From contig NZ_CAMDRE010000001.1 of the NCBI RefSeq assembly GCF_945906775.1, forward strand, positions 2,852,001 through 2,916,000: a stretch of 64,000 bases of DNA. Reading direction: 5' to 3'. The notes under the pieces are model-generated. The model did not search any database and was not told the DNA's origin. It worked only from the letters and a program-made list of their open reading frames with translations. Source of the stretch: Citrobacter sp. Marseille-Q6884 (GTDB lineage Bacteria > Pseudomonadota > Gammaproteobacteria > Enterobacterales > Enterobacteriaceae). The number at the start of each line of letters is the position of its first letter. The first letter of the stretch is position 1. The translations under genes were made by a program, and so were the position numbers. Of this stretch, positions 8,657-16,637 are shown one piece after another.

Positions 8657-9358
8657 ATGAGCCTGTTTCGTGATCATCAGCGCCGTGTTGAAGCGGCGCA
8701 GGCAATGGCTGCGGGTAACGTTGAGGCAGCAACCAATGCCCCTAACAGCCTGCATCTGCTGGTCACGGCACTGGCGGTGGATGTGCAACGGTTGCGCAGC
8801 CTGTCGCAGATTGGGCAGCGGATTGTGATGAAGCGTGACGAACTGCTACCACGATGGATGCCGTATGTGCGGGAATATCTTGCAGGCGACTCCGTCCATC
8901 TGCACCCGGTGTTCTCGTACTGTGTGATCTGGCTGTTCGACGTGGAAGATTTCAGCCTGGCACTGGACTGGGCTGACCTCGCCATTGAACAGGGGCAGGA
9001 CACACCGACAAATATCCGCAGCGATTTTCCGCATTTTGTGGCGGATACAATGCTGGCATGGGCTGAGCGTGAAGCGGATAACGGCCGCGCGGTAGAACCG
9101 TACTTTTCACGCGTCAGTCAACGTGTCCTGGAGGAATGGCCGGTCAACGAGATTGTCAAAGCCAAGTATCTGCGGTTCTCTGGCCTGCAGCTGTTGCGCG
9201 GGAAAGATGGCAGACCATTAGCATCTGCCATCGATGATGATGCGCAGTTGGCCAAAGCAGATACGTTTCTGGCAGCGGCGCAGGATATGTACCCACAAAT
9301 TCAGGTTCGTACGCTTCGGGACAAAATTGCACAGCGCCGGCGCAAGCTGACGCTGTAA
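8657..9358 (+). CDS. M: Terminase endonuclease subunit (P2 GpM)
   Basis: Cuts at cos to produce cohesive ends and works with ATPase P. The 233-residue protein begins MSLFRDHQRRVEAAQAMAAG, the typical GpM opening, and contains the conserved middle VMKRDELLPRWMPYVREYL and WLFDVEDFSLALDWADLAI. Size is close to the P2 family. Presence of M and P implies cos packaging, so a cos site should exist in the prophage; none can be fixed by eye. After its stop comes a 96-base gap before L with a short GC-rich hairpin at 9360-9383. Confidence 0.92.
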   Translation: MSLFRDHQRRVEAAQAMAAGNVEAATNAPNSLHLLVTALAVDVQRLRSLSQIGQRIVMKRDELLPRWMPYVREYLAGDSVHLHPVFSYCVIWLFDVEDFSLALDWADLAIEQGQDTPTNIRSDFPHFVADTMLAWAEREADNGRAVEPYFSRVSQRVLEEWPVNEIVKAKYLRFSGLQLLRGKDGRPLASAIDDDAQLAKADTFLAAAQDMYPQIQVRTLRDKIAQRRRKLTL

Positions 9359-9454
9359 CGAGCACCGACCCACGGCGGCTCGCAGGGGAGACAACAGGCA
9401 TCAGCCTAAATAGTCGTGGAGCCTGGTCTGAGCCGTCTTTTCCAGGGAGAACAT

Positions 9455-9907
9455 ATGTTTAACGGCAAGCCAATTGATTATCAGGATATTGCTGTCACTA
9501 ACGATGGATTCTGGCCTGACCTGAATGTGAAAGACTTTCAGGACAGCCGGAACATCCCGGCAGATATCGCTGCTGGCACAGTGGCCGATGCTCTTGTCAG
9601 CGCGATGGCGCAGGTCAATGCCAGCCTGGTTGCGCGTCGTGATTACTGGACGGGGATGGGTATCGTTAAAGCCGCTGCCGTTTCGGGGCCGTCATATGAA
9701 GGGGAAAGTTACGTTGTCGCGCAGTACCGTAAAGCGGTATTTGCCCGGGCGAAAGCTGACCTGATGGGTGAATGGACCAGCGTTTTCCGGGTAAAAACAG
9801 ATGCACAGCCGGGGGCAGAGGAAACCCGGGACAGCCTCCTGGCTGAAGCCAACTTTGCGTTGCGTAGCCTCAAAGGGCTGTCACGCGTGGGAGTGTCCAT
9901 CATATGA
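9455..9907 (+). CDS. L: Head completion/stabilisation protein (P2 GpL)
   Basis: Closes the filled head and connects to the tail. The start at 9455 (MFNGKPIDYQDIAVTNDGF) has GGGAGA just upstream; the open frame runs further left without support. The 150 residues include DGFWPDLNVKDFQDSRNIP and YRKAVFARAKADLMGEW, both recognisable in the GpL family. Its stop overlaps the next gene by four bases, so translation is coupled. It is the last of the head genes. Confidence 0.9.
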   Translation: MFNGKPIDYQDIAVTNDGFWPDLNVKDFQDSRNIPADIAAGTVADALVSAMAQVNASLVARRDYWTGMGIVKAAAVSGPSYEGESYVVAQYRKAVFARAKADLMGEWTSVFRVKTDAQPGAEETRDSLLAEANFALRSLKGLSRVGVSII

Positions 9908-10410
9908 GCCTGCTGGAGTCACTGACTGAGTTTGTAAGAAGCAACATGCCGGAACGCGCCATGGAAGGGTTTGACAGCCTCATGGATGAGGTGCGTTTCG
10001 TGCCGGCCGCGCGCGACCTCGGAGCGGGGCAGTACCGTCTGGCCATCATGCAATATACGGCCACGCTGGCATGGGAGCGTTTCCCGTACCGTATCTGTCC
10101 ACCGCAACTGATTATGGCGCTGCTGCTGTCCTGGTACCAGAATGACGGGGCAACGGCGATGGATGCCATCAATGTGGACTGGGATCTGCCTGAACTGGAT
10201 GTGGAAATCATCGATAACGAAACGGCCATCGTGGTGGTTACCGCTCAGATGGCTGAACCTCTCGATCTCCTGGAAGATGCGGACGGTGCTATTCCGCTGG
10301 ACGGTCAGCGCTGGAAGCTGGCCGATGCGACGGTCTGGACGGCTGAACAAGCCACACTCTTTTTCGGTAACGGGAACGGGACATGGCCGGTGCAATCCGA
10401 GGTGAGTTAA
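9904..10410 (+). CDS. Tail completion protein (P2 GpR-like)
   Basis: A 168-residue protein whose place after L and before S matches the tail-completion gene R of P2-group phages. The sequence (LWERFPYRICPPQLIMALLL-style core, then WDLPELDVEIIDNETAIVVV) fits the size and mixed alpha/beta pattern of that family; resemblance to P2 GpR itself is weak. It starts by a 4-base overlap with L and overlaps the next gene by 28 bases, so L, this gene and S are tightly coupled. Role in head-tail joining is inferred from context. Confidence 0.75.
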   Translation: MSLLESLTEFVRSNMPERAMEGFDSLMDEVRFVPAARDLGAGQYRLAIMQYTATLAWERFPYRICPPQLIMALLLSWYQNDGATAMDAINVDWDLPELDVEIIDNETAIVVVTAQMAEPLDLLEDADGAIPLDGQRWKLADATVWTAEQATLFFGNGNGTWPVQSEVS

Positions 10411-11090
10411 ACCCCACGCAACTGAAAGCGCTGCGTGATGCGCTGAAGTCACTGGAGCTGCCGCCGGCAAAGCGCCGCCGTCTGCTGTGGCGGCTGGCGA
10501 AATATGGCCTGGTGGCAGCAGCAAAGCGGAACGTACGCAATCAGCAGTCACCAGAAGGGGCTGCATGGGCACCGCGTAAAACAAAGCGCAGAGGCAAGAT
10601 GCTGCGCAATTTGCCAAAGCTCATCCGCATCCGGGAAATGCCGGAGATTGATGCAGTCAGGCTTTATCTGAGCGGGGGATACTACCGCAACGGCACACGC
10701 GAAGTGCCTGCCGGCACGGTGGGATATGCACAGCAGAACGGTATGACGGCGACAATCAGTGCCCGTCAGTCATCCGGCAGCAGCCGCCAGTCAGGACCGG
10801 CAACACTGCGACAGGCAAAGCGTCTGCGCAAAGCCGGATTCAAGATGCGCAGCGGTAAACGCTGGCGAACGCCGGGTTACAAAGAAATTCAGTCGAAGGT
10901 CAGCGCTGCTCAGGCGGGGTTGTTGATTCGCAAGCTGGAGGGGACTCCGGCAAAACAGACATGGACCGTCACTCTGCCTGCCCGTGAGTTTCTGGGTATC
11001 GGGGAAACGGATTTTATGAACGCACTCGCTCGCCAGCTGCAGGCCATTGGTTTCGGCTGGGATGTGAATGCACAGGATATAAGGGGTTAA
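10383..11090 (+). CDS. S: Tail completion / virion morphogenesis protein (P2 GpS-like)
   Basis: Strongly basic 235-residue protein. Features include KRRRLLWRLAKYG, RNVRNQQSPEGAAWAPRK and TLPAREFLGIGETD near the C-terminus; the last, with PxREFLG, is the hallmark of the phage virion morphogenesis (GpS) family. It starts inside the preceding gene (28-base overlap). The region of about residues 115-170 is rich in Ser, Arg and Gly (SSGSSRQSGPATLRQ) and looks like an inserted flexible part compared with P2 GpS, which is shorter. It acts at the head-proximal end of the tail. Confidence 0.87.
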   Translation: MAGAIRGELNPTQLKALRDALKSLELPPAKRRRLLWRLAKYGLVAAAKRNVRNQQSPEGAAWAPRKTKRRGKMLRNLPKLIRIREMPEIDAVRLYLSGGYYRNGTREVPAGTVGYAQQNGMTATISARQSSGSSRQSGPATLRQAKRLRKAGFKMRSGKRWRTPGYKEIQSKVSAAQAGLLIRKLEGTPAKQTWTVTLPAREFLGIGETDFMNALARQLQAIGFGWDVNAQDIRG

Positions 11091-11092
11091 GG

Positions 11093-12616
11093 ATGGCCTG
11101 GCCTGTTGTAGACGTCGATCAGCTTAATCAGCTGCAGGGCGAAACCAAAGAAATCGAACGGGTGATGTTGTTCATCGGTTCACTGAAAGCCACCGGTGGC
11201 GCGGCTACTGCAGCGATACTGACTGGTGGCGCACTGGCGACGGCAGACAAAGCCATTGCCAAATTTACCGCCGTGAGTGACGGTGCTCTGAAACTGACCA
11301 TTGATGGTACCGAGAAAAGTATTACTGCAGTCGATTTATCTGCGGTTACAACACTGGCTCAGGTCGCTACGGCCTTACAGACAAAGCTCAGCACGTTGGC
11401 CACGGTTACATGGGATGATGCCAACAGCAAATTTCAGGTGACTACGCTGACCACCGGCGCGGCCGCAACCATTACCGTTACCAGTGCAGCATCATCGGGA
11501 ACTGATCTGGGTCCTTTGCTGAAACTGACTTCTGCTGCCGGCGCGACAGTGGCTCAGGGAACGGACGGCGCATCCGTCCCCAATGCTAACAAGGTTATCC
11601 CGGTCAATACCCAAACTGACTTTGATCAGCTGTTGGGCAGTGGCGATAGTGTGCTGAAAACGGATCTTCAGGCGGCAATGCGCAACGCTGGCGATAACTG
11701 GTTTGGCTATGTGTGGATTTTGAATGAGTCCGATCCTTCGGTCACGTTTGCCAATGCGGCCGAAGCAGCGCAGCCGGTCTGTTCTGTTGAAGGTGTTCTG
11801 GTCAGTGACGATATCTCCAGTGAGGCAGATATTACGCTGGCCAGCGGCCTGATTGCTGACATCAATGCGAAATGGCAGCGCTGGGTTCACGTCTATCTTT
11901 CCGTTCAGGGTGTTCAGCCTACAGAGACCTGGGCAGACTATCTCTCCCGCGCCACTGCATACCAGCAGGGTGTGGCAGAAAGTAGCGTAACGCTGATTCC
12001 CCGCCTGTTTGGTGCAGAGCCGGGTGTGTATGTCGGTCGTCTGTGTAATCGTTCAGTCACCATTGCTGACAGTCCGTCACGCGTCAAAACAGGTCCTGTG
12101 GTGGGGCTTAACAGCACCGGCAAGCTACCGGTGGATAAGGACGGTATCGCGCTGGAGCTTGCCACATTGCAGGCGCTGAACAAGGCGCGTTTCTCCGTAC
12201 CGATGTGGTACCCGGATTATGATGGATATTACTGGGCAGACGGCGTCACGCTTGATGTTGAGGGCGGCGATTTTCAGTCCATCGAGAACAAACGTGTTAT
12301 CGATAAAGTCTGTCGTCGTGTTCGTTTGCTGGCCATCCCGAAAATCTCCGATCGTGCGCTGAACTCCACGCCGACCAGTATTGCGACGCATCAGCAGTAT
12401 TTTGCAGGTCCTATGCGTGAGATGTCTAAAACGGTACGCATTCAGGGCGTGACGTTCCCGGGCGAATGTATGCCACCACAGGATGGTGATGTGCAAATCC
12501 TCTGGCGCAGCAAAACGCAGGTGGAGGTTTACATTGTCGTACGCACCTATGACTGCCCGAAAGGCATCAAGGCGTCAGTAATGCTGGATGTGAGTTTACA
12601 GGGAGGTAATGCCTGA
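11093..12616 (+). CDS. Tail sheath protein (FI, DUF2586-like)
   Basis: Contractile sheath subunit. It begins MAWPVVDVDQLNQLQGETKE and ends with KGIKASVMLDVSLQG; the core pattern is that of sheath proteins of HP1/K139-type phages rather than P2 FI. At 507 aa it exceeds P2 FI (about 396). The extra length includes an Ala/Thr-rich beta domain at about residues 50-160 (AKFTAVSDGALKLTIDG, then repeated TTL/TVT strands), which looks inserted on the sheath surface. It is followed by the tube gene with the stop and start touching at 12616. Confidence 0.88.
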   Translation: MAWPVVDVDQLNQLQGETKEIERVMLFIGSLKATGGAATAAILTGGALATADKAIAKFTAVSDGALKLTIDGTEKSITAVDLSAVTTLAQVATALQTKLSTLATVTWDDANSKFQVTTLTTGAAATITVTSAASSGTDLGPLLKLTSAAGATVAQGTDGASVPNANKVIPVNTQTDFDQLLGSGDSVLKTDLQAAMRNAGDNWFGYVWILNESDPSVTFANAAEAAQPVCSVEGVLVSDDISSEADITLASGLIADINAKWQRWVHVYLSVQGVQPTETWADYLSRATAYQQGVAESSVTLIPRLFGAEPGVYVGRLCNRSVTIADSPSRVKTGPVVGLNSTGKLPVDKDGIALELATLQALNKARFSVPMWYPDYDGYYWADGVTLDVEGGDFQSIENKRVIDKVCRRVRLLAIPKISDRALNSTPTSIATHQQYFAGPMREMSKTVRIQGVTFPGECMPPQDGDVQILWRSKTQVEVYIVVRTYDCPKGIKASVMLDVSLQGGNA

Positions 12617-13074
12617 TGGGGAACCGTATTTCCGGTCAGTCCGTTGACTGCAACTTTGCCGGCGAACTGATCCACTTTGACAAAATTTCACTCGATATCA
12701 CCGACAACACGGCTGCAGCGCAGACGCGCGGTGTGCCGGATGGATCAGTTTCCGGCGACGTGGCTGCAGACGGTGAGGTGGAGTTTTCTTCCCGGGTGCT
12801 GAAAGACCAGCTCACGCCGATGGCCGCGCGTGCCGGATCATGGCGAGCTATCCCTGAGTTTGACGCTATGTGGTACGCCAAAGCCGGTGATGAAGAACTG
12901 AAGGTGGAGGCGTTCGGCTGCAAACTGGTAGTGACCTCACTGCTGGATATCGATCCGAAAGGTGGCGCAACGCTGACGCACAAGGCGAAATTCTTCGTTA
13001 CCTCGCCGGAGTTCATCAAGATCAACGGCGTGCCGTACCTGTCCAGTGACGATGTACGCAACCTGATTGGCTGA
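12616..13074 (+). CDS. Tail tube protein (FII, DUF2597-like)
   Basis: Inner tail tube subunit, 152 aa. The sequence starts MGNRISGQSVDCNFAGELIHFDK and ends with SPEFIKINGVPYL, matching the short tube proteins of HP1-type phages more than P2 FII. It begins directly at the sheath stop and is followed by the lysis cassette, an arrangement not found in P2. No membrane segments or anomalies. Confidence 0.88.
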   Translation: MGNRISGQSVDCNFAGELIHFDKISLDITDNTAAAQTRGVPDGSVSGDVAADGEVEFSSRVLKDQLTPMAARAGSWRAIPEFDAMWYAKAGDEELKVEAFGCKLVVTSLLDIDPKGGATLTHKAKFFVTSPEFIKINGVPYLSSDDVRNLIG

Positions 13075-13082
13075 GGATGGAC

Positions 13083-13292
13083 ATGGATAAAGTCACCTCT
13101 TTCATTGCGTACTGGCTCAGCATCATGCTGGCTGCGCTCGGCGGCATGACGCTGCAGGAGTTTGCAACATGGTTTGGTGTATTCGGTGTGGCAGTCACGG
13201 CATTCGTCAACTGGTACTACCGCCGTAAGACGTTTCTGCTACTGAGAGACAACGGGCTGAGGCCGGAGGTGGGCCGTGAAATCTCTCGTTAA
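13083..13292 (+). CDS. Holin
   Basis: Small membrane protein, 69 aa, with two hydrophobic segments (about residues 4-24, FIAYWLSIMLAALGGM, and 31-46, FGVFGVAVTAFVNWYY) and a basic C-terminus, a class II holin layout. It would set lysis timing and, with a SAR-type endolysin, may act as a pinholin. The ATG at 13083 is preferred over 13077 because GAGG at 13073-13076 is spaced properly for it; dual starts are possible. It overlaps the endolysin gene by 17 bases. Confidence 0.85.
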   Translation: MDKVTSFIAYWLSIMLAALGGMTLQEFATWFGVFGVAVTAFVNWYYRRKTFLLLRDNGLRPEVGREISR

Positions 13293-13785
13293 AGCCTGCT
13301 CGGTGGCCGCGGTGCTGGCGCTGGCCGCACTGATGCCGGATTTTCACTTGCTGAAAACGTCCCCGGAAGGATTGGCATTAATCGCCAATCTGGAGGGGTG
13401 CCGGCTGCGGCCGTATCAGTGCAGTGCTGGTGTCTGGACATCCGGCATCGGGCATACCGCTGGCGTGGCTCCGCAGCGTGAAATCACCGAGCGGCAGGCA
13501 GCAGCGGATCTGGTGAATGATGTGCTGACTGTCGAACGTCGCCTGGCTGTCTGTGTGCCGGTCAGCATGCCGCAGCCGGTTTATGACGCGCTGGTCAGTT
13601 TTTCGTTCAACGTGGGAACCGGTGCGGTCTGCCGGTCAACAATGGTCTCGTACCTGAAACGCCATCAATGGTATCAGGCCTGTGATCAACTGCCGCGCTG
13701 GGTATTCATTAATGGGGTACGCAGCGATGGGCTGGATAATCGCCGGCAGCGGGAACGGACATACTGCATGAAGGGGGCGCAATGA
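13276..13785 (+). CDS. Endolysin, GH24 lysozyme with N-terminal SAR-like segment
   Basis: Muralytic enzyme cleaving the glycan backbone. Residues 4-21 (LVKACSVAAVLALAALMP) form a weak, Ala-rich hydrophobic stretch like a signal-anchor-release domain. The catalytic layout is E40-X8-C49-X5-T55, where Cys replaces the Asp of T4 lysozyme, followed by GIGHT. This E-C-T form is known in some phage lysozymes. Cys8 in the SAR segment together with Cys42 or Cys49 suggests control by disulfide exchange, as in P1 Lyz (inference). 169 aa. It overlaps holin upstream and the spanin downstream (ATGA-type). Confidence 0.93.
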   Translation: MKSLVKACSVAAVLALAALMPDFHLLKTSPEGLALIANLEGCRLRPYQCSAGVWTSGIGHTAGVAPQREITERQAAADLVNDVLTVERRLAVCVPVSMPQPVYDALVSFSFNVGTGAVCRSTMVSYLKRHQWYQACDQLPRWVFINGVRSDGLDNRRQRERTYCMKGAQ

Positions 13786-14159
13786 AAGCGATTTTCTTGA
13801 CCCTGTCTCTGGGGTTTTGCGCCGGCTGGTTAGCCCGGGGCTGGTATCAGGATTCGGTTCAGTTGGCCATCAATCAGGCGGTCAAAGCCACCGGAGAACA
13901 GCTACGTGATGACCTGGTGGCGGTGTCTGCCGATTCAGCTTGGCAACTGGAGCAAAAACTCGAGGGACTGAAAAATGCCACACCAGTGGAAATCCGCACC
14001 GAGATTGTTAAGCCCGTGTTTACTAATGTCTGCGTCACTGATGATTTTGTCAGGATGTACAACAACGCCGCCAGTACGGCCGAACGTGCCTTATCAGGAA
14101 AACCTGCTGACACGCTGTCCCGAAAATCTGCCTCGACTGCAGGGGACAACGGGTCATGA
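13782..14159 (+). CDS. Inner-membrane spanin, Rz-like
   Basis: 125-residue protein with one N-terminal membrane segment (residues 2-18, IFLTLSLGFCAGWLARG) and a periplasmic, mainly helical region with coiled-coil character (residues 25-70, GEQLRDDLVAVSADSAWQLE). It overlaps the endolysin stop by four bases and contains the start of the outer spanin in another frame. Such pairs bridge both membranes and disrupt the outer membrane after the wall is degraded. Little sequence identity to lambda Rz is visible; the call rests on topology and context. Confidence 0.82.
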   Translation: MKAIFLTLSLGFCAGWLARGWYQDSVQLAINQAVKATGEQLRDDLVAVSADSAWQLEQKLEGLKNATPVEIRTEIVKPVFTNVCVTDDFVRMYNNAASTAERALSGKPADTLSRKSASTAGDNGS

Positions 14160-14268
14160 TTTGGCTACTGCTTTATTGCGCTATCAGGACATTTATCCTG
14201 TTTGTGCAGCTCGGCATAATTCTCTTGTTAATGAAATTCTTTTGCGAAGGAAAGCGAAAAATGAGTAA
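13975..14268 (+). CDS. Outer-membrane lipoprotein spanin, Rz1-like
   Basis: Starts inside the Rz gene in the +1 frame relative to it and runs 109 bases past the Rz stop. The signal peptide of 27 residues has basic residues near its start and a lipobox, ILSGC, at about residues 24-28, so Cys28 would be the lipidated residue. TTTPPVRPNVP follows, the proline-rich start typical of Rz1 proteins. The mature part is about 70 residues, long for the class. A shorter start at 14026 (MSASLMILSGC) is possible. It overlaps the tail chaperone start by eight bases. Confidence 0.83.
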   Translation: MPHQWKSAPRLLSPCLLMSASLMILSGCTTTPPVRPNVPYQENLLTRCPENLPRLQGTTGHDLATALLRYQDIYPVCAARHNSLVNEILLRRKAKNE

Positions 14269-14530
14269 AGAAAATAATGTGATCACCCTGATTGTCTGCG
14301 GTACTGAGCTGAAGTTTGAACCAACGACGCCAGCCTACAACAAGTATATCAACGAGCTGATGCCGGATAACAAAGTGGCGCCGTCCCATAATTATCTGCG
14401 TCGTATTGTGACGACCGAGTGCAAAGAGGCACTGGACAAACTGCTGGAAAAGCCGGGAGTGCCCCTGCAATTGGCGGCGAAGGTGAACGAACAGTTCGTG
14501 CCTGAGCTGGAGATCGAAGTAAAAAACTGA
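14261..14530 (+). CDS. Tail assembly chaperone, short form (GpE position)
   Basis: 89-residue protein beginning MSKENNVITLIVCGTELKFE. Its place just before the tape measure gene identifies it as the tail assembly chaperone that coats the tape measure during assembly. The start at 14261 is chosen because the upstream part of the frame lies in the spanin gene and AAGGAAAGCG lies just upstream. The gene ends with GTA AAA AAC TGA, so the last sense codons form the slippery heptamer A AAA AAC, the basis of the longer frameshift product. Confidence 0.85.
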   Translation: MSKENNVITLIVCGTELKFEPTTPAYNKYINELMPDNKVAPSHNYLRRIVTTECKEALDKLLEKPGVPLQLAAKVNEQFVPELEIEVKN

Positions 14531-14721
14531 CGGCCCGGGTTCGGGCTATCGATGATAACGGGCTGGCGCAGTACCTGATATTGCGCCGCCACTGGTTGCC
14601 AGCGGACGGCGACGATCCTGACAGCATTGCTGCGGCCATCTGGCTGGATAACCGTCACTGGGAGAACATGCGCAAGGCCGTCGCAGGCGGCATCGCGCTG
14701 GCACTGAACGGTGACAAATGA
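14261..14721 (+). CDS. Tail assembly chaperone, -1 frameshift long form (E-E')
   Basis: A -1 slip at A AAA AAC (14521-14527) joins the 89 residues of the short form to 64 more codons, giving about 153 aa. The -1 frame stays open from the slip to a TGA at 14719-14721 that overlaps the tape measure ATG as ATGA, exactly where an E' product should end. The added part (ARVRAIDDNGLAQYLILR, then a segment with AAAIWLDNRHWENMRKAVAG) reads as a real protein. A GC hairpin, GCCCG-GGTT-CGGGC at 14533-14546, lies six bases downstream of the slip site. P2 and most long-tailed phages use the same device. Confidence 0.8.
14521..14546 (+). promoter_or_regulatory. Programmed -1 ribosomal frameshift site
   Basis: Slippery heptamer A AAA AAC in the zero frame at 14521-14527, immediately before the TGA, then a 5-bp all-GC stem with a four-base loop (GCCCG/CGGGC, 14533-14546) that could stall the ribosome. 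No other gene occupies 14531-14717, which supports use of the -1 frame. Confidence 0.8.
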
Positions 14722-16637
14722 GCGCACAACTCGATTTTACCCTCTCACTGATTGACAAAATCACCCGGCCGCTGAAACAGGCAGAGGCCGGGGTTAAGGG
14801 CTTTGCAGGCTCTTCCCGTCAGGCTTTTTCCAATATTGCAGTCGGTGGCGCAGGGTTGTTTGGTGTCGGGATGGGCATCAAGGCTGTACTCGAGCCGGCG
14901 CATGAGATGAATATGGCCCTCGGGGAAGTCCGAAGCCTCGGTACCGCCGAGAACGCGCTCAACTCGCTGCGTGACGCAGCGATGAACTTCTCTATTGAAT
15001 ACGGCGGCAGCGCCACCGACTTTGTTAAATCCTCTTACGATATCCAGTCGGCCATCTCTGGTCTTGCTGGTAACGACCTGGCTGCGTTCACCAATGCTTC
15101 AAACGTGCTGGCAAAAGCCACGAAAGCGGATGCCGGCACGATCACTTCCTATATGGGCACCATGTACGGCATTTTCAGTAAAGATGCCGCTGAAATGGGA
15201 AATGCCAAATGGGTGGAAGATATCGCCGGTAAAACGGCTATTGCGGTGAAGATGTTTAAAACGTCCGGTAACGAGATGGCTGGCGCGTTTACCGCACTCG
15301 GTGCGTCTGCGACATCTTCAGGTGCCGGGGTGTCTGAGCAGTTCGCCATTCTTGGCCAACTGCAGTCCACTATGTCGGGATCAGAAGCGGGCACCAAGTA
15401 CAAAGCGTTTCTCGCCGGTGTTGGTGGTGCACAGAAAGCGCTGGGGCTGGCGTTTACTGATGCCAGCGGCAAGATGAAGAGTACCCCGGAAATTCTGGAT
15501 CTTATTCGTGGTAAATACGGCAACCTCAGCAAGGTGGCCGATTCCGATCTCATCAAGAAAGCATTCGGCTCTGATGAAGCAGTGGCCATGATTAAGTTGC
15601 TCATCAATAACACCGATACGCTGAAAGGAAATATTGACGCTATCGGCAATACCAAAGGTCTGGACTATGCCGTCAATATGGCCAAAAACATGGTTGACCC
15701 GTGGGAACGTCTGACGGCCTATATGGACGCGATCCGAATCGTCATAGGCAGCACGTTGTTACCGACCATTTATCCGCTGCTTAACGGTGTGGCCGACACC
15801 GGCAAACAGTTTATGCGCTGGCAGGAATTGTTTCCGCATATCACTAAATCTATCGGTCTGGTGGTTATGGCCATTCTTGGCGCTGCAGCGGCCGGTGCCA
15901 CACTCAATATTATGCTGGGTGTCGGTAGGCTGATGATGATCGCCTTTCGTGCCGCCTGGATAGTTATCACGCTGCCGGCGAAACTTTTTACTGCAGCTCT
16001 CTGGCTCTGTCGTGGAGCCATGACGGTGTTTCAGGCAACTCTGGTATTCATCCGTGGCGCAATGCTTGCCTACAGCATCGCCACAGGTGCAGCCGGTATT
16101 GCGACAAACCTGCTGCTTTGGCCGGTTCTGGCTGTGATTGCTGCCATTGTGGCGCTGGGCGTTGGGGCCTATTTGCTGGTTACGCACTGGGACAGCGTTA
16201 CTGCTGCGTTTTCCGCTGGCTGGCAGTCTATTGCGGAAGGCTGGCAGGGTATCTGTGATTATTTTTCGGCGGTTTCACCGATGGCGGCCATTCAGGGCGT
16301 CGTATCTGGCATCGGTGAGCTGTTCTCCGGGTTATGGGACAGCGTGAAAGCGATGTTCAGCAATACCTGGTCATGGATTATCGACAAACTCAACATGATC
16401 CCGGGTATCAGTATCGATGCCGGCAGCGCATTACCGGCAGCGCCGGCTGTTGGCCCGGATTTACTGACTGGTGGTACCACTCAAGGCGTAGGGCGCAATG
16501 GTGTTCTCGCCTCAGGCGCGGTCAGTGGCGGTCAGACCACCATTGATCAGCGCAGAACGTATGGCAGCACGACTATACAGGTGCAACAGATGCCGACTCC
16601 AGGCCAGATGCGGGAATGGCAGGAGACACAGGGATGA
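14718..16637 (+). CDS. T: Tail tape measure protein (GpT)
   Basis: Sets tail length and is ejected ahead of DNA. 639 aa, short for a P2-group tape measure (P2 GpT is about 815), suggesting a shorter tail. The N-terminal half (to about 330) is of the TP901-type tape measure family: EMNMALGEVRSLGT, YGGSATDFVKSSYDIQS and KMFKTSGNEMAGAFTALGAS. Hydrophobic segments follow at about residues 375-500, including VVMAILGAAAAGATLNIML and AVIAAIVALGVGAYLL. The C-terminus is Gly/Thr-rich. It begins inside the E' stop and overlaps the next gene by four bases. Confidence 0.92.
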   Translation: MSAQLDFTLSLIDKITRPLKQAEAGVKGFAGSSRQAFSNIAVGGAGLFGVGMGIKAVLEPAHEMNMALGEVRSLGTAENALNSLRDAAMNFSIEYGGSATDFVKSSYDIQSAISGLAGNDLAAFTNASNVLAKATKADAGTITSYMGTMYGIFSKDAAEMGNAKWVEDIAGKTAIAVKMFKTSGNEMAGAFTALGASATSSGAGVSEQFAILGQLQSTMSGSEAGTKYKAFLAGVGGAQKALGLAFTDASGKMKSTPEILDLIRGKYGNLSKVADSDLIKKAFGSDEAVAMIKLLINNTDTLKGNIDAIGNTKGLDYAVNMAKNMVDPWERLTAYMDAIRIVIGSTLLPTIYPLLNGVADTGKQFMRWQELFPHITKSIGLVVMAILGAAAAGATLNIMLGVGRLMMIAFRAAWIVITLPAKLFTAALWLCRGAMTVFQATLVFIRGAMLAYSIATGAAGIATNLLLWPVLAVIAAIVALGVGAYLLVTHWDSVTAAFSAGWQSIAEGWQGICDYFSAVSPMAAIQGVVSGIGELFSGLWDSVKAMFSNTWSWIIDKLNMIPGISIDAGSALPAAPAVGPDLLTGGTTQGVGRNGVLASGAVSGGQTTIDQRRTYGSTTIQVQQMPTPGQMREWQETQG

